From Methylophilaceae bacterium (GTDB lineage Bacteria > Pseudomonadota > Gammaproteobacteria > Burkholderiales > Methylophilaceae), in NCBI GenBank assembly GCA_025362115.1, contig JANYIK010000072.1:1-46007 (forward strand): a stretch of 46,007 nt of DNA, given 5' to 3'. Below are positions 15,996-24,455 of this stretch, piece by piece. Numbering within the stretch: the first letter of the stretch is position 1; every line of letters begins with the position of its first letter. The position numbers and the translations under genes are program-made. The notes beneath the pieces are model-generated. The model did not search any database. It was not told where the DNA came from and saw nothing but the letters and a program-made list of their open reading frames with translations.

Positions 15996-16934
15996 TTACA
16001 GCGAAATAGTTTCGCCAAATGCAGACTGATAAAGTGCCATAATCTGTTCACGGCTCGGCTTGTGATTCTGACCACCACGACTGGCAATCTTGATAGAGCC
16101 CATCACACCAGCCAAACGTCCACATTGCAACCAATCCCAACCTTTGGACATGCCATAGAGCAACCCGGCACGATAAGCATCACCGCAACCGGTAGGGTCA
16201 ACAATAGCTTCAGCTTTGACTACGGGTACTTCAATGCGTTTGCCATCCACATAAATATGCGAACCTTGTGACCCCAAAGTCACTATCAAGGCTTTTACCT
16301 TTGCTGCCAATTGTTCCAAATTAAGACCGGTTTTTTCCTGCATCAGTTGTGCTTCGTAGTCGTTCAACGCCAGGTAGTCCGCTTGGTCTACAAATTGCAG
16401 CAATTCTTCGCCATTAAACATGGGTAACCCTTGGCCAGGGTCAAACATAAACGGAATACCAGCTTCCTGAAATTCTTTTGCGTGTTGGAACATACCATCA
16501 CGGCCGTCCGGCGCGATGATGCCGAGAGATACGTCTTTGGCACTTATCACACTGTTTTTGTGCGCAAAGCTCATCGCCCCTGGGTGAAAAGCAGTGATCT
16601 GATTGTTATCTCTATCGGTGGTAATAAAAGCCTGCGCGGTAAAGCTGCCTGGCACGTGGAAGATGTGATTGCTCAACAAACCATTGCGACTCAGCCAGTC
16701 ACCATAGCTACCAAAATCGTCACCCACGGTGGCCATGATGAGTGGCTTGCCGTCCAGCAGATTCAGATTATAGGCAATGTTACCCGCCGTACCGCCAAAT
16801 TCGCGGCGCATATCTGGCACCAAAAACGCTACATTTAGAATATGCAACTTGTCCGGCAGAATGTGGTTCTTAAAGTGGTCGGGGAATGCCATGATGGTGT
16901 CGTAGGCAAGGGAACCGCAGATGAGGGTATTCAT
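15996..16934 (-). CDS. PfkB-family carbohydrate/adenosine kinase
   Basis: A 312-residue ribokinase-fold kinase. Visible PfkB signatures are FGGTAGNIAYNLNLL near residue 46 (first signature) and DPTGCGDAYRAGLLYG near residue 247, whose Asp is the catalytic base. The start MNTLICGSLAYDTIM matches the adenosine-kinase-like subgroup of this family. The phosphoryl acceptor cannot be fixed from sequence; adenosine or another nucleoside is plausible. It lies 20 nt upstream of the glycine-zipper lipoprotein on the same strand. Confidence 0.86.
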   Translation of the reverse strand: MNTLICGSLAYDTIMAFPDHFKNHILPDKLHILNVAFLVPDMRREFGGTAGNIAYNLNLLDGKPLIMATVGDDFGSYGDWLSRNGLLSNHIFHVPGSFTAQAFITTDRDNNQITAFHPGAMSFAHKNSVISAKDVSLGIIAPDGRDGMFQHAKEFQEAGIPFMFDPGQGLPMFNGEELLQFVDQADYLALNDYEAQLMQEKTGLNLEQLAAKVKALIVTLGSQGSHIYVDGKRIEVPVVKAEAIVDPTGCGDAYRAGLLYGMSKGWDWLQCGRLAGVMGSIKIASRGGQNHKPSREQIMALYQSAFGETISL

Positions 16935-16972
16935 AAATTGTCCATTAATACAAAAAGTAGTGAAAGTATGCC

Positions 16973-17908
16973 CTAGCTAAGGGGAGTATTCAAATAGTCA
17001 GCTAACGGCTTAGTTCTGCGCCAAAGCTTCCATAAATCGCGACGTTTGATGCTGAAAACATGTACCTTATCCTGTTCAGCTAGGCACACTCTTACTCCAT
17101 GGGTCTGCCCAGTTTGCAAAGCATGCAGTACGCTTGCAAACCAGCGCTCCTCTAAAGCCTCCCAACCATATTGGGCATCCAGCACCATCAGGGTTGATTC
17201 AGCGTTGAGTTCCTTCCATGATGCCGGCAAAGGTTTTGCTCCCCGTCCCGCCAAACCGGAAACAAATACATCCTCGCTCAGTACCGTGGCATAAGGAGAA
17301 ATCGCCGTGGTCATCGCCCCTCCACCCCACAGCCATAAGCTATTTGCCGTTAATTTCCCGGCTTGTTCTCGCGCCTCGTTCACCGGGTGTGCATGCATTA
17401 ACATCTGCAATTCATTGATGGCTCTTCGCCAAATCTTGGCATCACCCCCTTGCGGCATCAAGCCGCTTACATCACGCCTAAAAGCCTGTTCAAGCAAGGT
17501 CGTGGTGATGGCAGGCGGCTCTTTTAAGCGCAGATACCAACGCTGCGGGTGTGGCACAAAAAAATCCAGCTCTGTAAAGTGTCTCGTCAGGCTTGACTTC
17601 AAAGCTTGTGCTTCATCCATGCTCAGATTGAGCGAGTTTTCTGCCAATGCAATGCTATCGCGTGTGACTTGCAAATTGACCGGGGTTGCACACAGCCAAT
17701 AAGCATCGGCAGTTTCTAAGCCATCCTGCTTGGCTGCAAACGGTGCAATGGGGAAGTCCTGTTGCTGTTTCACACCAAACGTGCGACACGCCCAAACATC
17801 AGCACCCCCACTAAAAGTGGCTCTGTTAGCCACTGCAAGTAAACGCTCCAACGCGGGTAAACGTGGCGCCGAGAGTGACGCATGGCGTAATAAAATATCA
17901 AGCTGCAA
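16973..17908 (-). CDS. RpfE-like conserved protein (COG4255 type)
   Basis: A 311-residue soluble protein with no membrane segment. The features SLSAPRLPALERLLARA-like N terminus, WLCATPVNLQVTRD, PHPQRWYLRL and LWLWGGG are those of the conserved betaproteobacterial family related to Xanthomonas RpfE and sometimes annotated as a phosphoglycerate mutase-related regulator. No catalytic residues of a phosphoglycerate mutase are evident. The reaction, if any, is unknown. It is transcribed divergently from sixA, 50 nt away. Confidence 0.65.
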   Translation of the reverse strand: MQLDILLRHASLSAPRLPALERLLAVANRATFSGGADVWACRTFGVKQQQDFPIAPFAAKQDGLETADAYWLCATPVNLQVTRDSIALAENSLNLSMDEAQALKSSLTRHFTELDFFVPHPQRWYLRLKEPPAITTTLLEQAFRRDVSGLMPQGGDAKIWRRAINELQMLMHAHPVNEAREQAGKLTANSLWLWGGGAMTTAISPYATVLSEDVFVSGLAGRGAKPLPASWKELNAESTLMVLDAQYGWEALEERWFASVLHALQTGQTHGVRVCLAEQDKVHVFSIKRRDLWKLWRRTKPLADYLNTPLS

Positions 17909-17958
17909 AACAGTTCACTTTCATGGCAAGATATCCTCCCACATTTACTTTTGAATTT

Positions 17959-18414
17959 ATGATGGAACTTATCCTCTGGCGCCACGCCGAAGCTGAAGAT
18001 AGCAACCCCGACATGCAGCGCGCACTCACCGCAAAAGGCCATAAACAAGCCAAACACATGGCGGCTTGGCTGACAAAACACATGGCCGCCGACACGCGCA
18101 TTCTGATCAGCCCCGCGCTTAGAACGCAGCAAACCGCCTTAGCGCTGAGTGATGAGTTTATCACGCTTGAAGCACTCGCTCCGGGAGCCTCCGCACAAGC
18201 CATACTAGATGTCGCGGAATGGCCGCGTTTTGGTGGCAGCGTGTTAATCGTAGGACATCAACCCACACTGGGCGAAGTGGCAGCAATACTGCTGGGAAGT
18301 GCAACGTCATACCACAGCGTAAAAAAAGGGGCTGTATGGTGGTTTCAAAATCGAAAACACGGTAATGTTGCAGAAACCATACTGAAAGCTGTCATTAACC
18401 CTGAGATGCTATAA
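17959..18414 (+). CDS. sixA: Phosphohistidine phosphatase SixA
   Basis: A small (about 152-residue) histidine phosphatase that removes phosphate from phosphohistidine on proteins such as HPt domains or PTS components. The RHG-type motif LWRHAEAED lies at the N terminus and the second catalytic His in VGHQPTLGEV near residue 100. The start is taken at ATG 17959 or the next ATG (17962), because MELILWRHAE is the family N terminus. An upstream ATG at 17923 would add 12 non-conserved residues. parA follows after 3 nt. Confidence 0.9.
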   Translation: MMELILWRHAEAEDSNPDMQRALTAKGHKQAKHMAAWLTKHMAADTRILISPALRTQQTALALSDEFITLEALAPGASAQAILDVAEWPRFGGSVLIVGHQPTLGEVAAILLGSATSYHSVKKGAVWWFQNRKHGNVAETILKAVINPEML

Positions 18415-18417
18415 ACG

Positions 18418-19038
18418 ATGAAGCACATCTTAGTCATCAACCCCAAAGGCGGCAGCGGCAAAACCACGTTAGCCACCAATCTCGCTGGTTACTTTGCTAG
18501 ACAAGGTAAAAATGTGACGCTGGCTGACCTCGACCGCCAACAATCTTCAATAGACTGGTTGAAACGTCGCGCTAAAGACTTACCCAAGATCAAAGCGCTA
18601 GATGCACGCCGCCAAGAATTGACCGAAAAACCTGACTGGCTCATCACCGACTCTCCAGCTGGACTGCGCAACGAGAGACTGACCGACGCTATCAAGCAAG
18701 CGGATTGGGTAATCGTACCGATACAGCCTTCCATATTGGATATGCGCGCTACGCGCGATTTTCTGGACGTATTGGAACAAGAAAAAGCTGTGCGTAAACA
18801 AAAAACGGCTGTCGCCGTAGTGGGAATACGGATGAGCAACCAGACCCGCTCATCTGCCAGCTTGCTGGAATTTTTGCAAGAAACCGGACTTCCCATGCCC
18901 GCTTGTCTTCGCAACGCTCAAACTTACGTTGCTGCGGTGGAACAAGGCATGAGCTTGTTTGATATGCGCCCGTCTCTGGTAAAAGCCGATCTGCAGCAAT
19001 GGGCTCCGCTGTTGGATTGGATACAAAAAAATCAATAA
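18418..19038 (+). CDS. Orphan ParA/MinD-family ATPase
   Basis: A 206-residue deviant Walker-A ATPase. The P-loop NPKGGSGKTTLATNLAGYFA is at the N terminus, followed by the switch residues in DLDRQQSSIDWL and DSPAGL, and VIVPIQPSILD. Short ParA proteins of this sort often position chemoreceptors, flagella or other cargo (ParC/PpfA type). No ParB or centromere-like repeats are visible beside it, so its cargo is unknown. It is 3 nt after sixA and ends at a perfect hairpin. Confidence 0.85.
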   Translation: MKHILVINPKGGSGKTTLATNLAGYFARQGKNVTLADLDRQQSSIDWLKRRAKDLPKIKALDARRQELTEKPDWLITDSPAGLRNERLTDAIKQADWVIVPIQPSILDMRATRDFLDVLEQEKAVRKQKTAVAVVGIRMSNQTRSSASLLEFLQETGLPMPACLRNAQTYVAAVEQGMSLFDMRPSLVKADLQQWAPLLDWIQKNQ

Positions 19039-19075
19039 AAAGCCACTGACGTTCTGATAGAACGTCAGTGGCTTT
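19039..19075. terminator. Bidirectional terminator between parA and the glycine-zipper gene
   Basis: A perfect 16-bp stem (19039-19054 with 19060-19075; core GCCACTGACGTTC) encloses the loop TGATA. On the minus strand it is followed by TTTATTGATTTTTTTG, a good U tract for the leftward gene at 19132. On the plus strand it directly follows the parA stop. Confidence 0.8.
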
Positions 19076-19131
19076 GGTTGCGACCTCAACTTTTTGAGTA
19101 GATGCCGCGCAAACCTCTAAACTACAAACCC

Positions 19132-19755
19132 TTAATTACCCCAGCCTCCACGCTCGTGATGCCTATCCCAGTCGCGGTCTTGATCGCGGTATCTTGGCTC
19201 TAAATAGCTCGTTCTGCCAACGCCAATCTCCGGCGCTACCGTCACCCGCATACGAACAGTCTCGCCCGGGTCATTGGGCATCTCGGTGGTGTAGTCGCGT
19301 CCATTGTAGCGATAGGTTACCAAGTAACCGCGCGTCACCGTTTGCCAGCTATCCTCGCTATGGCAGCGCTCAATTGGGCGCGTGCTGTAGCTGTTATAAC
19401 CATTATTGCTATTGCCCAGCCTGTCGCCGACTATGGCACCGGTAGCTGCGCCTATGGCGGAGGTAACTATACGCCCTTTACCTTTGCCCACGGTGCCACC
19501 CAGTAATCCGCCAGCGATACCGCCGATGATAGAGCCGCCTATGTCGCGCTCACCAGAGTTGTATGAAGAGCCACGTTGCTCATATTCAGTATGGCATTCT
19601 TGATGTGGTATGTTGATGGTTTCTGTGCGCGGGTTGACCGAAATCACCTGCGCGGTTTCGTAATAAACTTCGTCAGCCGAGACCGACATGGCTGGTAGTG
19701 CGATTGCACCGGTCATTAGCAGCGCGGTGCTCAGTTTTGAAACTTTCACGTTCAT
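19132..19755 (-). CDS. Secreted glycine-zipper 2TM-domain protein
   Basis: A 207-residue exported protein with a signal peptide (LSTALLMTGAIALPAMSVSA, cleavage near residue 27). A glycine-zipper segment IGGSIIGGIAGGLLGGTVGK is followed by SAIGAATGAIVGDRLG. The C terminus is a beta-like domain with Tyr/Arg-rich ends (RYRDQDRDWDRHHERGG). This is the RcnB/YMGG-like class of envelope proteins of unknown job. GGAG precedes its start. It ends 56 nt from the bidirectional hairpin. Confidence 0.8.
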   Translation of the reverse strand: MNVKVSKLSTALLMTGAIALPAMSVSADEVYYETAQVISVNPRTETINIPHQECHTEYEQRGSSYNSGERDIGGSIIGGIAGGLLGGTVGKGKGRIVTSAIGAATGAIVGDRLGNSNNGYNSYSTRPIERCHSEDSWQTVTRGYLVTYRYNGRDYTTEMPNDPGETVRMRVTVAPEIGVGRTSYLEPRYRDQDRDWDRHHERGGWGN

Positions 19756-19977
19756 CTCCTTTTCAATTTTGGCTACCAGTGTTGGCAGTTAACCTATCAA
19801 CGGGCGCGCGATCACTCACGTTGACGCTTTTACAAAAACTTACATTTGCCTGCATCGTCAGATTTCTTTGAACTTTGTGACTAAGGTTACAGACATAAGG
19901 TTTATGATTCGTTGAAATATGTCCCAGCACCCATCAGGGGTGAATATTGCAAAGAACGACCTACACAGGAGATGATG

Positions 19978-20943
19978 ATGCGGTTTACTTTACCTTTATT
20001 AGTACTGCTTGCACTGCTCAGTACTCACAGCATGGCAGCAGAAGACAACAAAAATTGCGCTTTTGGATTGGCAATGGGGGCAGAAGTGCCGACCGATTGT
20101 TCGGTTAATGCAATGGTTGACGGCAAAAAACTATGTTTTTCCAGTGAAAAATCCAAAACCATGTTTCTCGCCAACAAAGACGAAAACATGATGAAGATGC
20201 AGGATTTCCAGAAAAAAACCGCTTCAGCCGATGCAGAAGTAATGAAGGAAAAAATCAGTACCGAACAGGCGCGTGCGATGCTGAAGAATGCTGCTGCTGA
20301 CAACATTGTGGACTTTTCCGATAAAGATTTGAGCTACCAGGACTTGAGTCACATGGATTTGCGCTACGCCAAGTTTGTAGACACCAATCTGTTCGGCTCC
20401 GACCTGCGCGGCTCGGATTTCAGTGGTGCCGACATGCGTCAGGCTTACCTGAACCTGGCTCGCATCGAAGGCACCATATTCAACAATGCCAACCTCACCG
20501 ATGCCATCATCTTCCAACCCATTTTTGAGAAAAACCAGTTCAAGAACGCCATTCTGGTCAACGTGCGCATGATAGGCACGCTAGGCACGGTGGACATGAG
20601 CGGTGCGGACATCCGCAAAGGTCGCTTTGGCCTGGACATTGGCAACCAGCCCATGGGCGCGATGCGCTTTGATAGCATAGGCGGCAAGTTCGTCGGCACC
20701 AATTTTGAAGATGCTGACATCAATCGCTCCAATTTTAGATTTTCCGATTTAACCGGTGCCAATTTGCGTAACACCAACCTGTTTCGCGCCGATTTCAGCA
20801 AGGCGGACTTGACCGGAGCAGATCTGACCGGAGCAGATTTGGGCGAAGCCGTGCTGGATGGTGCGATTATGAAGGACGTGAAGGGTTTGGAATCGGTGAA
20901 AGGCCTGGACACTACCAAGGGGAAATGCGAGGGGTGTAAATAG
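19978..20943 (+). CDS. Secreted YHS-like and pentapeptide-repeat protein
   Basis: About 321 residues. After a signal peptide (MRFTLPLLVLLALLSTHSMA) comes a segment resembling a YHS metal-type domain (CAFGLAMGAEVPTDC, then DGKKLCFSSEKSKTMFLANK, residues ~28-80). The second half is a pentapeptide-repeat beta helix with many A(D/N)Lxx units (DLSHMDLRYAKF, GSDLRGSDFSGADM, TGADLTGADLGEAVLDG). A Cys-x2-Cys tail (GKCEGCK) ends it. AGGAG sits 6 nt before the third of three consecutive ATGs, so 19978 is chosen. The role is unknown; periplasmic metal binding is only a guess. Confidence 0.8.
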   Translation: MRFTLPLLVLLALLSTHSMAAEDNKNCAFGLAMGAEVPTDCSVNAMVDGKKLCFSSEKSKTMFLANKDENMMKMQDFQKKTASADAEVMKEKISTEQARAMLKNAAADNIVDFSDKDLSYQDLSHMDLRYAKFVDTNLFGSDLRGSDFSGADMRQAYLNLARIEGTIFNNANLTDAIIFQPIFEKNQFKNAILVNVRMIGTLGTVDMSGADIRKGRFGLDIGNQPMGAMRFDSIGGKFVGTNFEDADINRSNFRFSDLTGANLRNTNLFRADFSKADLTGADLTGADLGEAVLDGAIMKDVKGLESVKGLDTTKGKCEGCK

Positions 20944-21606
20944 CTAAGCCCTGGCTTGATCTTGCAGTGCGGCGCGATCCAGCACCTCAATACTGGCGCG
21001 CCCCAACTTCACCCAGCCCTGACGCTCAAACTCCTTCAACTCGCGGCTGACTACTTCGCGCGCACTGCCCAACTCGTCGGCCAACTGCTGGTGCGTCGCC
21101 GTGAGATTACCCTGCCCTGCCACCAACAAGCCCGCAAGGCGCGAAGCAATGCTGTGAAATGCCACTTCATCCACCAGCACAATCAAGTCGCTAATCAAGT
21201 CACCATAATTGCTCAACACAAAGCGGCGAAACACTTCGGATTCGACCATCAACTGATGAAAAGTCGCGGCAGGAACGACTACATCGCGGATAGCTTCTTC
21301 TACCACGGTAGAAGCCGGATAATGGCTATGGCCCAATAGGCACGTGGTGGTCAACACACAAGTGCCACCCGCCGCAACGCGATACAGCACAATTTCACGC
21401 CCGGATTCGGAGATTTTGTACACCCGGGAACGTCCAGCCAAGCGCATCACGTAAGCGTTGCAGGGATCGGCCTCACGGTAGCCTATAGCGCCAATGGGGG
21501 CCTCTACGATGCGGGCATGCTGCTTGAGTTTGACTTTGGCTGGTTCGTCAAGCTTGGCCAAGTCAGGAAAAGTGGAAAGCCAGGCCAAATTATCGTCTTG
21601 AACCAT
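20944..21606 (-). CDS. Crp/Fnr-family transcriptional regulator
   Basis: A 220-residue regulator. The N-terminal cyclic-nucleotide-binding-like barrel (EAPIGAIGYREADPCNAYVM onward, residues ~35-120) and dimer helix lead to a Crp-type winged helix (THQQLADELGSAREVVSREL, residues ~168-188). The N-terminal domain has no Cys cluster of the Fnr type; the single Cys residues CNAY and TCVLTTTCLL do not form one. Ligand identity is open. It is the last gene of a leftward operon after a cyclase-like DUF3095 gene, 10 nt away, which suggests a nucleotide signal. Confidence 0.88.
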   Translation of the reverse strand: MVQDDNLAWLSTFPDLAKLDEPAKVKLKQHARIVEAPIGAIGYREADPCNAYVMRLAGRSRVYKISESGREIVLYRVAAGGTCVLTTTCLLGHSHYPASTVVEEAIRDVVVPAATFHQLMVESEVFRRFVLSNYGDLISDLIVLVDEVAFHSIASRLAGLLVAGQGNLTATHQQLADELGSAREVVSRELKEFERQGWVKLGRASIEVLDRAALQDQARA

Positions 21607-21616
21607 GTGTTAGCTC

Positions 21617-22810
21617 CTAAGTTATTTTCAAGCCCGCTAACTGCGCCTTCAATCCCCGCGCCGCCAGCGCATAGCCGCCGTCGCTACCATCCACAAAGTG
21701 CATGTGGTTGCCATTGTAGGATTGCACGATACATGTCACCAAAGCTTCGCGCGATTTGTGCATGCCGTACACCAGCTTTCCATCTTGATATTCCGCATCC
21801 AACAAGGCTTGCAAGGCGGCCGCTTGCGTCTCACTGCCGTCCATTACCATGCGTAACATCCCGTCAAATTTGCGAAAGTCGGAGTTTTCCACCAATTCGT
21901 CCCGATAGCCACTCCACTGAGTAGCCTCAGTGTCCTTGTTACGGGAAAAAAGATATAAGCCCGCGAGGTTCTGGAACACCATTTTGGCAAGATAAGACAA
22001 GCGTTGCCATAGTGCGAACTGGCTCGCGCGTACCCGCCATTCGTGCATTAACAAGCGCGGGTTAAAGGTGAGACGCATAATGTGCGCTCTTAACGGATGA
22101 TATTCTGCTACATCACCGTAGATTTTCTGGATGTGGGCAAGTACACGCTGATAGGTCGCCAGATTGACCTCGACATCCGCAGACACCGCGCCCACCAACA
22201 GTGCCAGCTTGTGATCATGGAAGCTGGGCACGCCTTGCCAGCGACATTCAAAGCCTTCAAAGCTGGCTTCCGCCGCGCCTTCGTGTTCTTGCACCATTAA
22301 CACGCCCGCCGCACCCGGCGTTTTGACGCGCTTTTCCGCCTCTTCCCAACCGCGGCCAGAAAACACCGGCTGGGTAACGTGCGGCGACAAACGCACCTTG
22401 CCAACCTTGACCCAAAAACCTTGGCTGACCAACTCGCTCACCCGCACCAAACCTACGCGTAAGCCTAAATCAAAACTTTCACGCGAGAGCTTTTGTGCGC
22501 CGCGCAAAGCGACGATAACTCGCGCCACCAATACATCAGGCACGGCAAAAGTCGCGCCATCGCCACCAAACACAAAGGGCAAGTCCAGGCTGCGATCCAC
22601 ATTCACAACTGCGGCAATACAGGCCACGCCCACCGTATTCACCTTCTTGTAGGCACCTGCTTCTATGGCCTTGGTCGAACCAATCACGTCGGCGATCACG
22701 ATCCACCAGTCTGGCGACACATCAGCGTGGGTGCGGCTTTCCGTGGCTTCAGCAAAGGAAGTAAGAATGGCTAGATTGCGATAGAACGTAGTATCGGTTC
22801 GGTCACTCAT
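21617..22810 (-). CDS. DUF3095 protein, class III cyclase-like
   Basis: A 397-residue soluble protein of the DUF3095 family. The N-terminal third contains WWIVIADVIGSTKAIEAGAY and then DLPFVFGGDGATFAVP. The pattern D-x2-GST followed by GGDGAT resembles the two metal-binding aspartates of class III nucleotidyl cyclases. The rest of the protein (LSRESFDLGLRVGLVRV, PFVFGG, HMHFVDGSDGGYA) is specific to the family. No enzyme activity is established for DUF3095. The start overlaps pepA by 4 nt and the crp gene follows, so cyclase-like signalling to that regulator is a reasonable hypothesis. Confidence 0.82.
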   Translation of the reverse strand: MSDRTDTTFYRNLAILTSFAEATESRTHADVSPDWWIVIADVIGSTKAIEAGAYKKVNTVGVACIAAVVNVDRSLDLPFVFGGDGATFAVPDVLVARVIVALRGAQKLSRESFDLGLRVGLVRVSELVSQGFWVKVGKVRLSPHVTQPVFSGRGWEEAEKRVKTPGAAGVLMVQEHEGAAEASFEGFECRWQGVPSFHDHKLALLVGAVSADVEVNLATYQRVLAHIQKIYGDVAEYHPLRAHIMRLTFNPRLLMHEWRVRASQFALWQRLSYLAKMVFQNLAGLYLFSRNKDTEATQWSGYRDELVENSDFRKFDGMLRMVMDGSETQAAALQALLDAEYQDGKLVYGMHKSREALVTCIVQSYNGNHMHFVDGSDGGYALAARGLKAQLAGLKIT

Positions 22811-24279
22811 GGCGACTCCAACAAAATTTGAATCAGATGCAATCCAAACCCCACACCAAAACCATTCACATCGCTCACCACCGCACCCAAGCCTTGTTTG
22901 CGGTTACTCGACGATAAATCCACGTGCAGCCAAGGAATGTCACCCTCGATAAATTTGAACAGAAACCGCGCGGCCAGCACGTGATCAGCTTCTGAATCAA
23001 GCGTGCATTGCTTGATGTCGGCGATTTTGCTGTCTAAATCTTCTTCATAATCGGCATCAAAAGGGAAAGCATTGACGCGCTCACCAGCCCTAGCGCCTGC
23101 GCCTATTGCCTTGCAGAGCAATTCCGGTTTATTGCTCAACACGCCGCTATATCGGTCACCCAAGGCTACCGCCATGCTACCGGTGAGCGTAGCAAAGTCC
23201 ATCATAAAGTCTGGTTTTAAGCGTGAGGCCATGGTGAGCGTGTCAGCCAGCACCATGCGACCTTCGGCATCGGTATGAACAATCTCGATGGTCGTGCCGT
23301 TCAATGCCGTTACCACGTCATTTTGTTTATAGGCCTTAGGGCCGATGTGATTTTGCGCGATCGCCAGCCAGCAGTCTATCTTCACCGGAATTTCTGCCCC
23401 AGTAAGCGCTAACATAAGACCTAATGCAACAGCGGAGCCATTCATGTCTTCGTGCATGCCATTCATATAGCGGGCAGGCTTGAGATTATGTCCGCCAGTG
23501 TCGAAGCAAATACCTTTACCCACCAGTGCGATTTTCTTCTTGGCATTTTTTGGACTGTAGCTTAGATGCACAATAGCGGCATCCTCCGGCTCTGAGCCTT
23601 GTGCCACGGCGACAAACGCGCCCGCGCCCAGTTTACGTAGCTTTTTCATGTCGAATTCTTCGTGCTGCCAACCTTGCTCTTTTGCCAGTGCTTTGATTTT
23701 GTCGCGATAAATGGTGGGCGTGAGGTCATTGGGCGGCAGCATGGTAAGGTTACGCGTCAGCGTATTGCCTGCCACCAAGGCGCGGATGTCGGCAAAATCG
23801 TGTGCGGTATCGAACCCAAATACACGAATAGTTTTGAGTGGTTTATAGGTACGTTTTTTCTTTCTGCTAGGTAAATCCGCATTGTTCACCAACGTCACAT
23901 AGAGTGCGGCTTCTAGGGCTTGTTGGCGTTGTTCTTGCTTGAGACATAAAGAAATCGTTAGGTTTTCCGGGTTTTCTTCCAGCAATGGTTTCAGAGCTTT
24001 ACGCAAAGCGGTGTAACGTTCAAAGGTGGAAAGACTCTCATTCAGCACTACCCAAGCACCTAAGCCACCATCGGGCAAATCCGCGACTAAGGGCGTTTTG
24101 GTGAGTTCGTCATATTTAAGCTTGCGGCGTCTAAGAAGCGCCTCAAATTCGGCATGCAGTGGCACTGATTTGGAGCGCGCATTGGATGCTAGGTTAGGCA
24201 GAATGAATAACACATGGCTTTGCTTGGCGGCTTGCGACCCGGTAATATCCTCTTGATTTTGAATAATTTTTATGCTCAT
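22807..24279 (-). CDS. M17-family leucyl aminopeptidase
   Basis: A 490-residue cytosolic metallo-aminopeptidase. The two-metal centre is shown by VGKGICFDTGGHNLKPARYM and MHEDMNGSAVA near residues 248-280 and by VHTDAEGRMVLADTL near residue 332. The N-terminal ~180 residues form the macro-like domain typical of PepA. It differs from the standard PepA pattern NTDAEGRL by the leading His. It is first in a leftward operon with DUF3095 and crp and divergent from aceE. Which peptides it cleaves is unknown. Confidence 0.9.
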   Translation of the reverse strand: MSIKIIQNQEDITGSQAAKQSHVLFILPNLASNARSKSVPLHAEFEALLRRRKLKYDELTKTPLVADLPDGGLGAWVVLNESLSTFERYTALRKALKPLLEENPENLTISLCLKQEQRQQALEAALYVTLVNNADLPSRKKKRTYKPLKTIRVFGFDTAHDFADIRALVAGNTLTRNLTMLPPNDLTPTIYRDKIKALAKEQGWQHEEFDMKKLRKLGAGAFVAVAQGSEPEDAAIVHLSYSPKNAKKKIALVGKGICFDTGGHNLKPARYMNGMHEDMNGSAVALGLMLALTGAEIPVKIDCWLAIAQNHIGPKAYKQNDVVTALNGTTIEIVHTDAEGRMVLADTLTMASRLKPDFMMDFATLTGSMAVALGDRYSGVLSNKPELLCKAIGAGARAGERVNAFPFDADYEEDLDSKIADIKQCTLDSEADHVLAARFLFKFIEGDIPWLHVDLSSSNRKQGLGAVVSDVNGFGVGFGLHLIQILLESP

Positions 24280-24307
24280 ACTAGACTTCCTGAAAGCAGT
24301 TTCACCT

Positions 24308-24382
24308 TGACCAAAATGACCAAAATGGCGATGATAACGATTACGTAATTCTGCAATTTTTAATAATGTGTATTAAAAATTG
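24308..24382. promoter_or_regulatory. Inverted repeat and direct repeat between pepA and aceE
   Basis: A perfect 12-bp inverted repeat, CAATTTTTAATA (24354-24365) and TATTAAAAATTG (24371-24382), is separated by ATGTG. It lies about 75 nt before aceE and just ahead of TATAAAAT (24385-24392), a possible -10 box. On its left, TGACCAAAA occurs twice in tandem (24308-24325). The repeats look like operator sites controlling aceE, pepA or both. The sequence does not resemble the enteric PdhR site. Confidence 0.5.
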
Positions 24383-24455
24383 TTATAAAATCTCGCCCGT
24401 TCAAATAGATTCGTTTTGATTATAGCAAGCCCCTCATTACTCAGGAGAGCATTAC

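Noticed and set aside
19756..19977. Possible third copy of the ECF motif near GACTAAGG (about 19879)
   Set aside because: The matching TGTAAG word is not present 17 nt upstream, so it does not fit the motif seen before bufA2 and the EF-hand gene.
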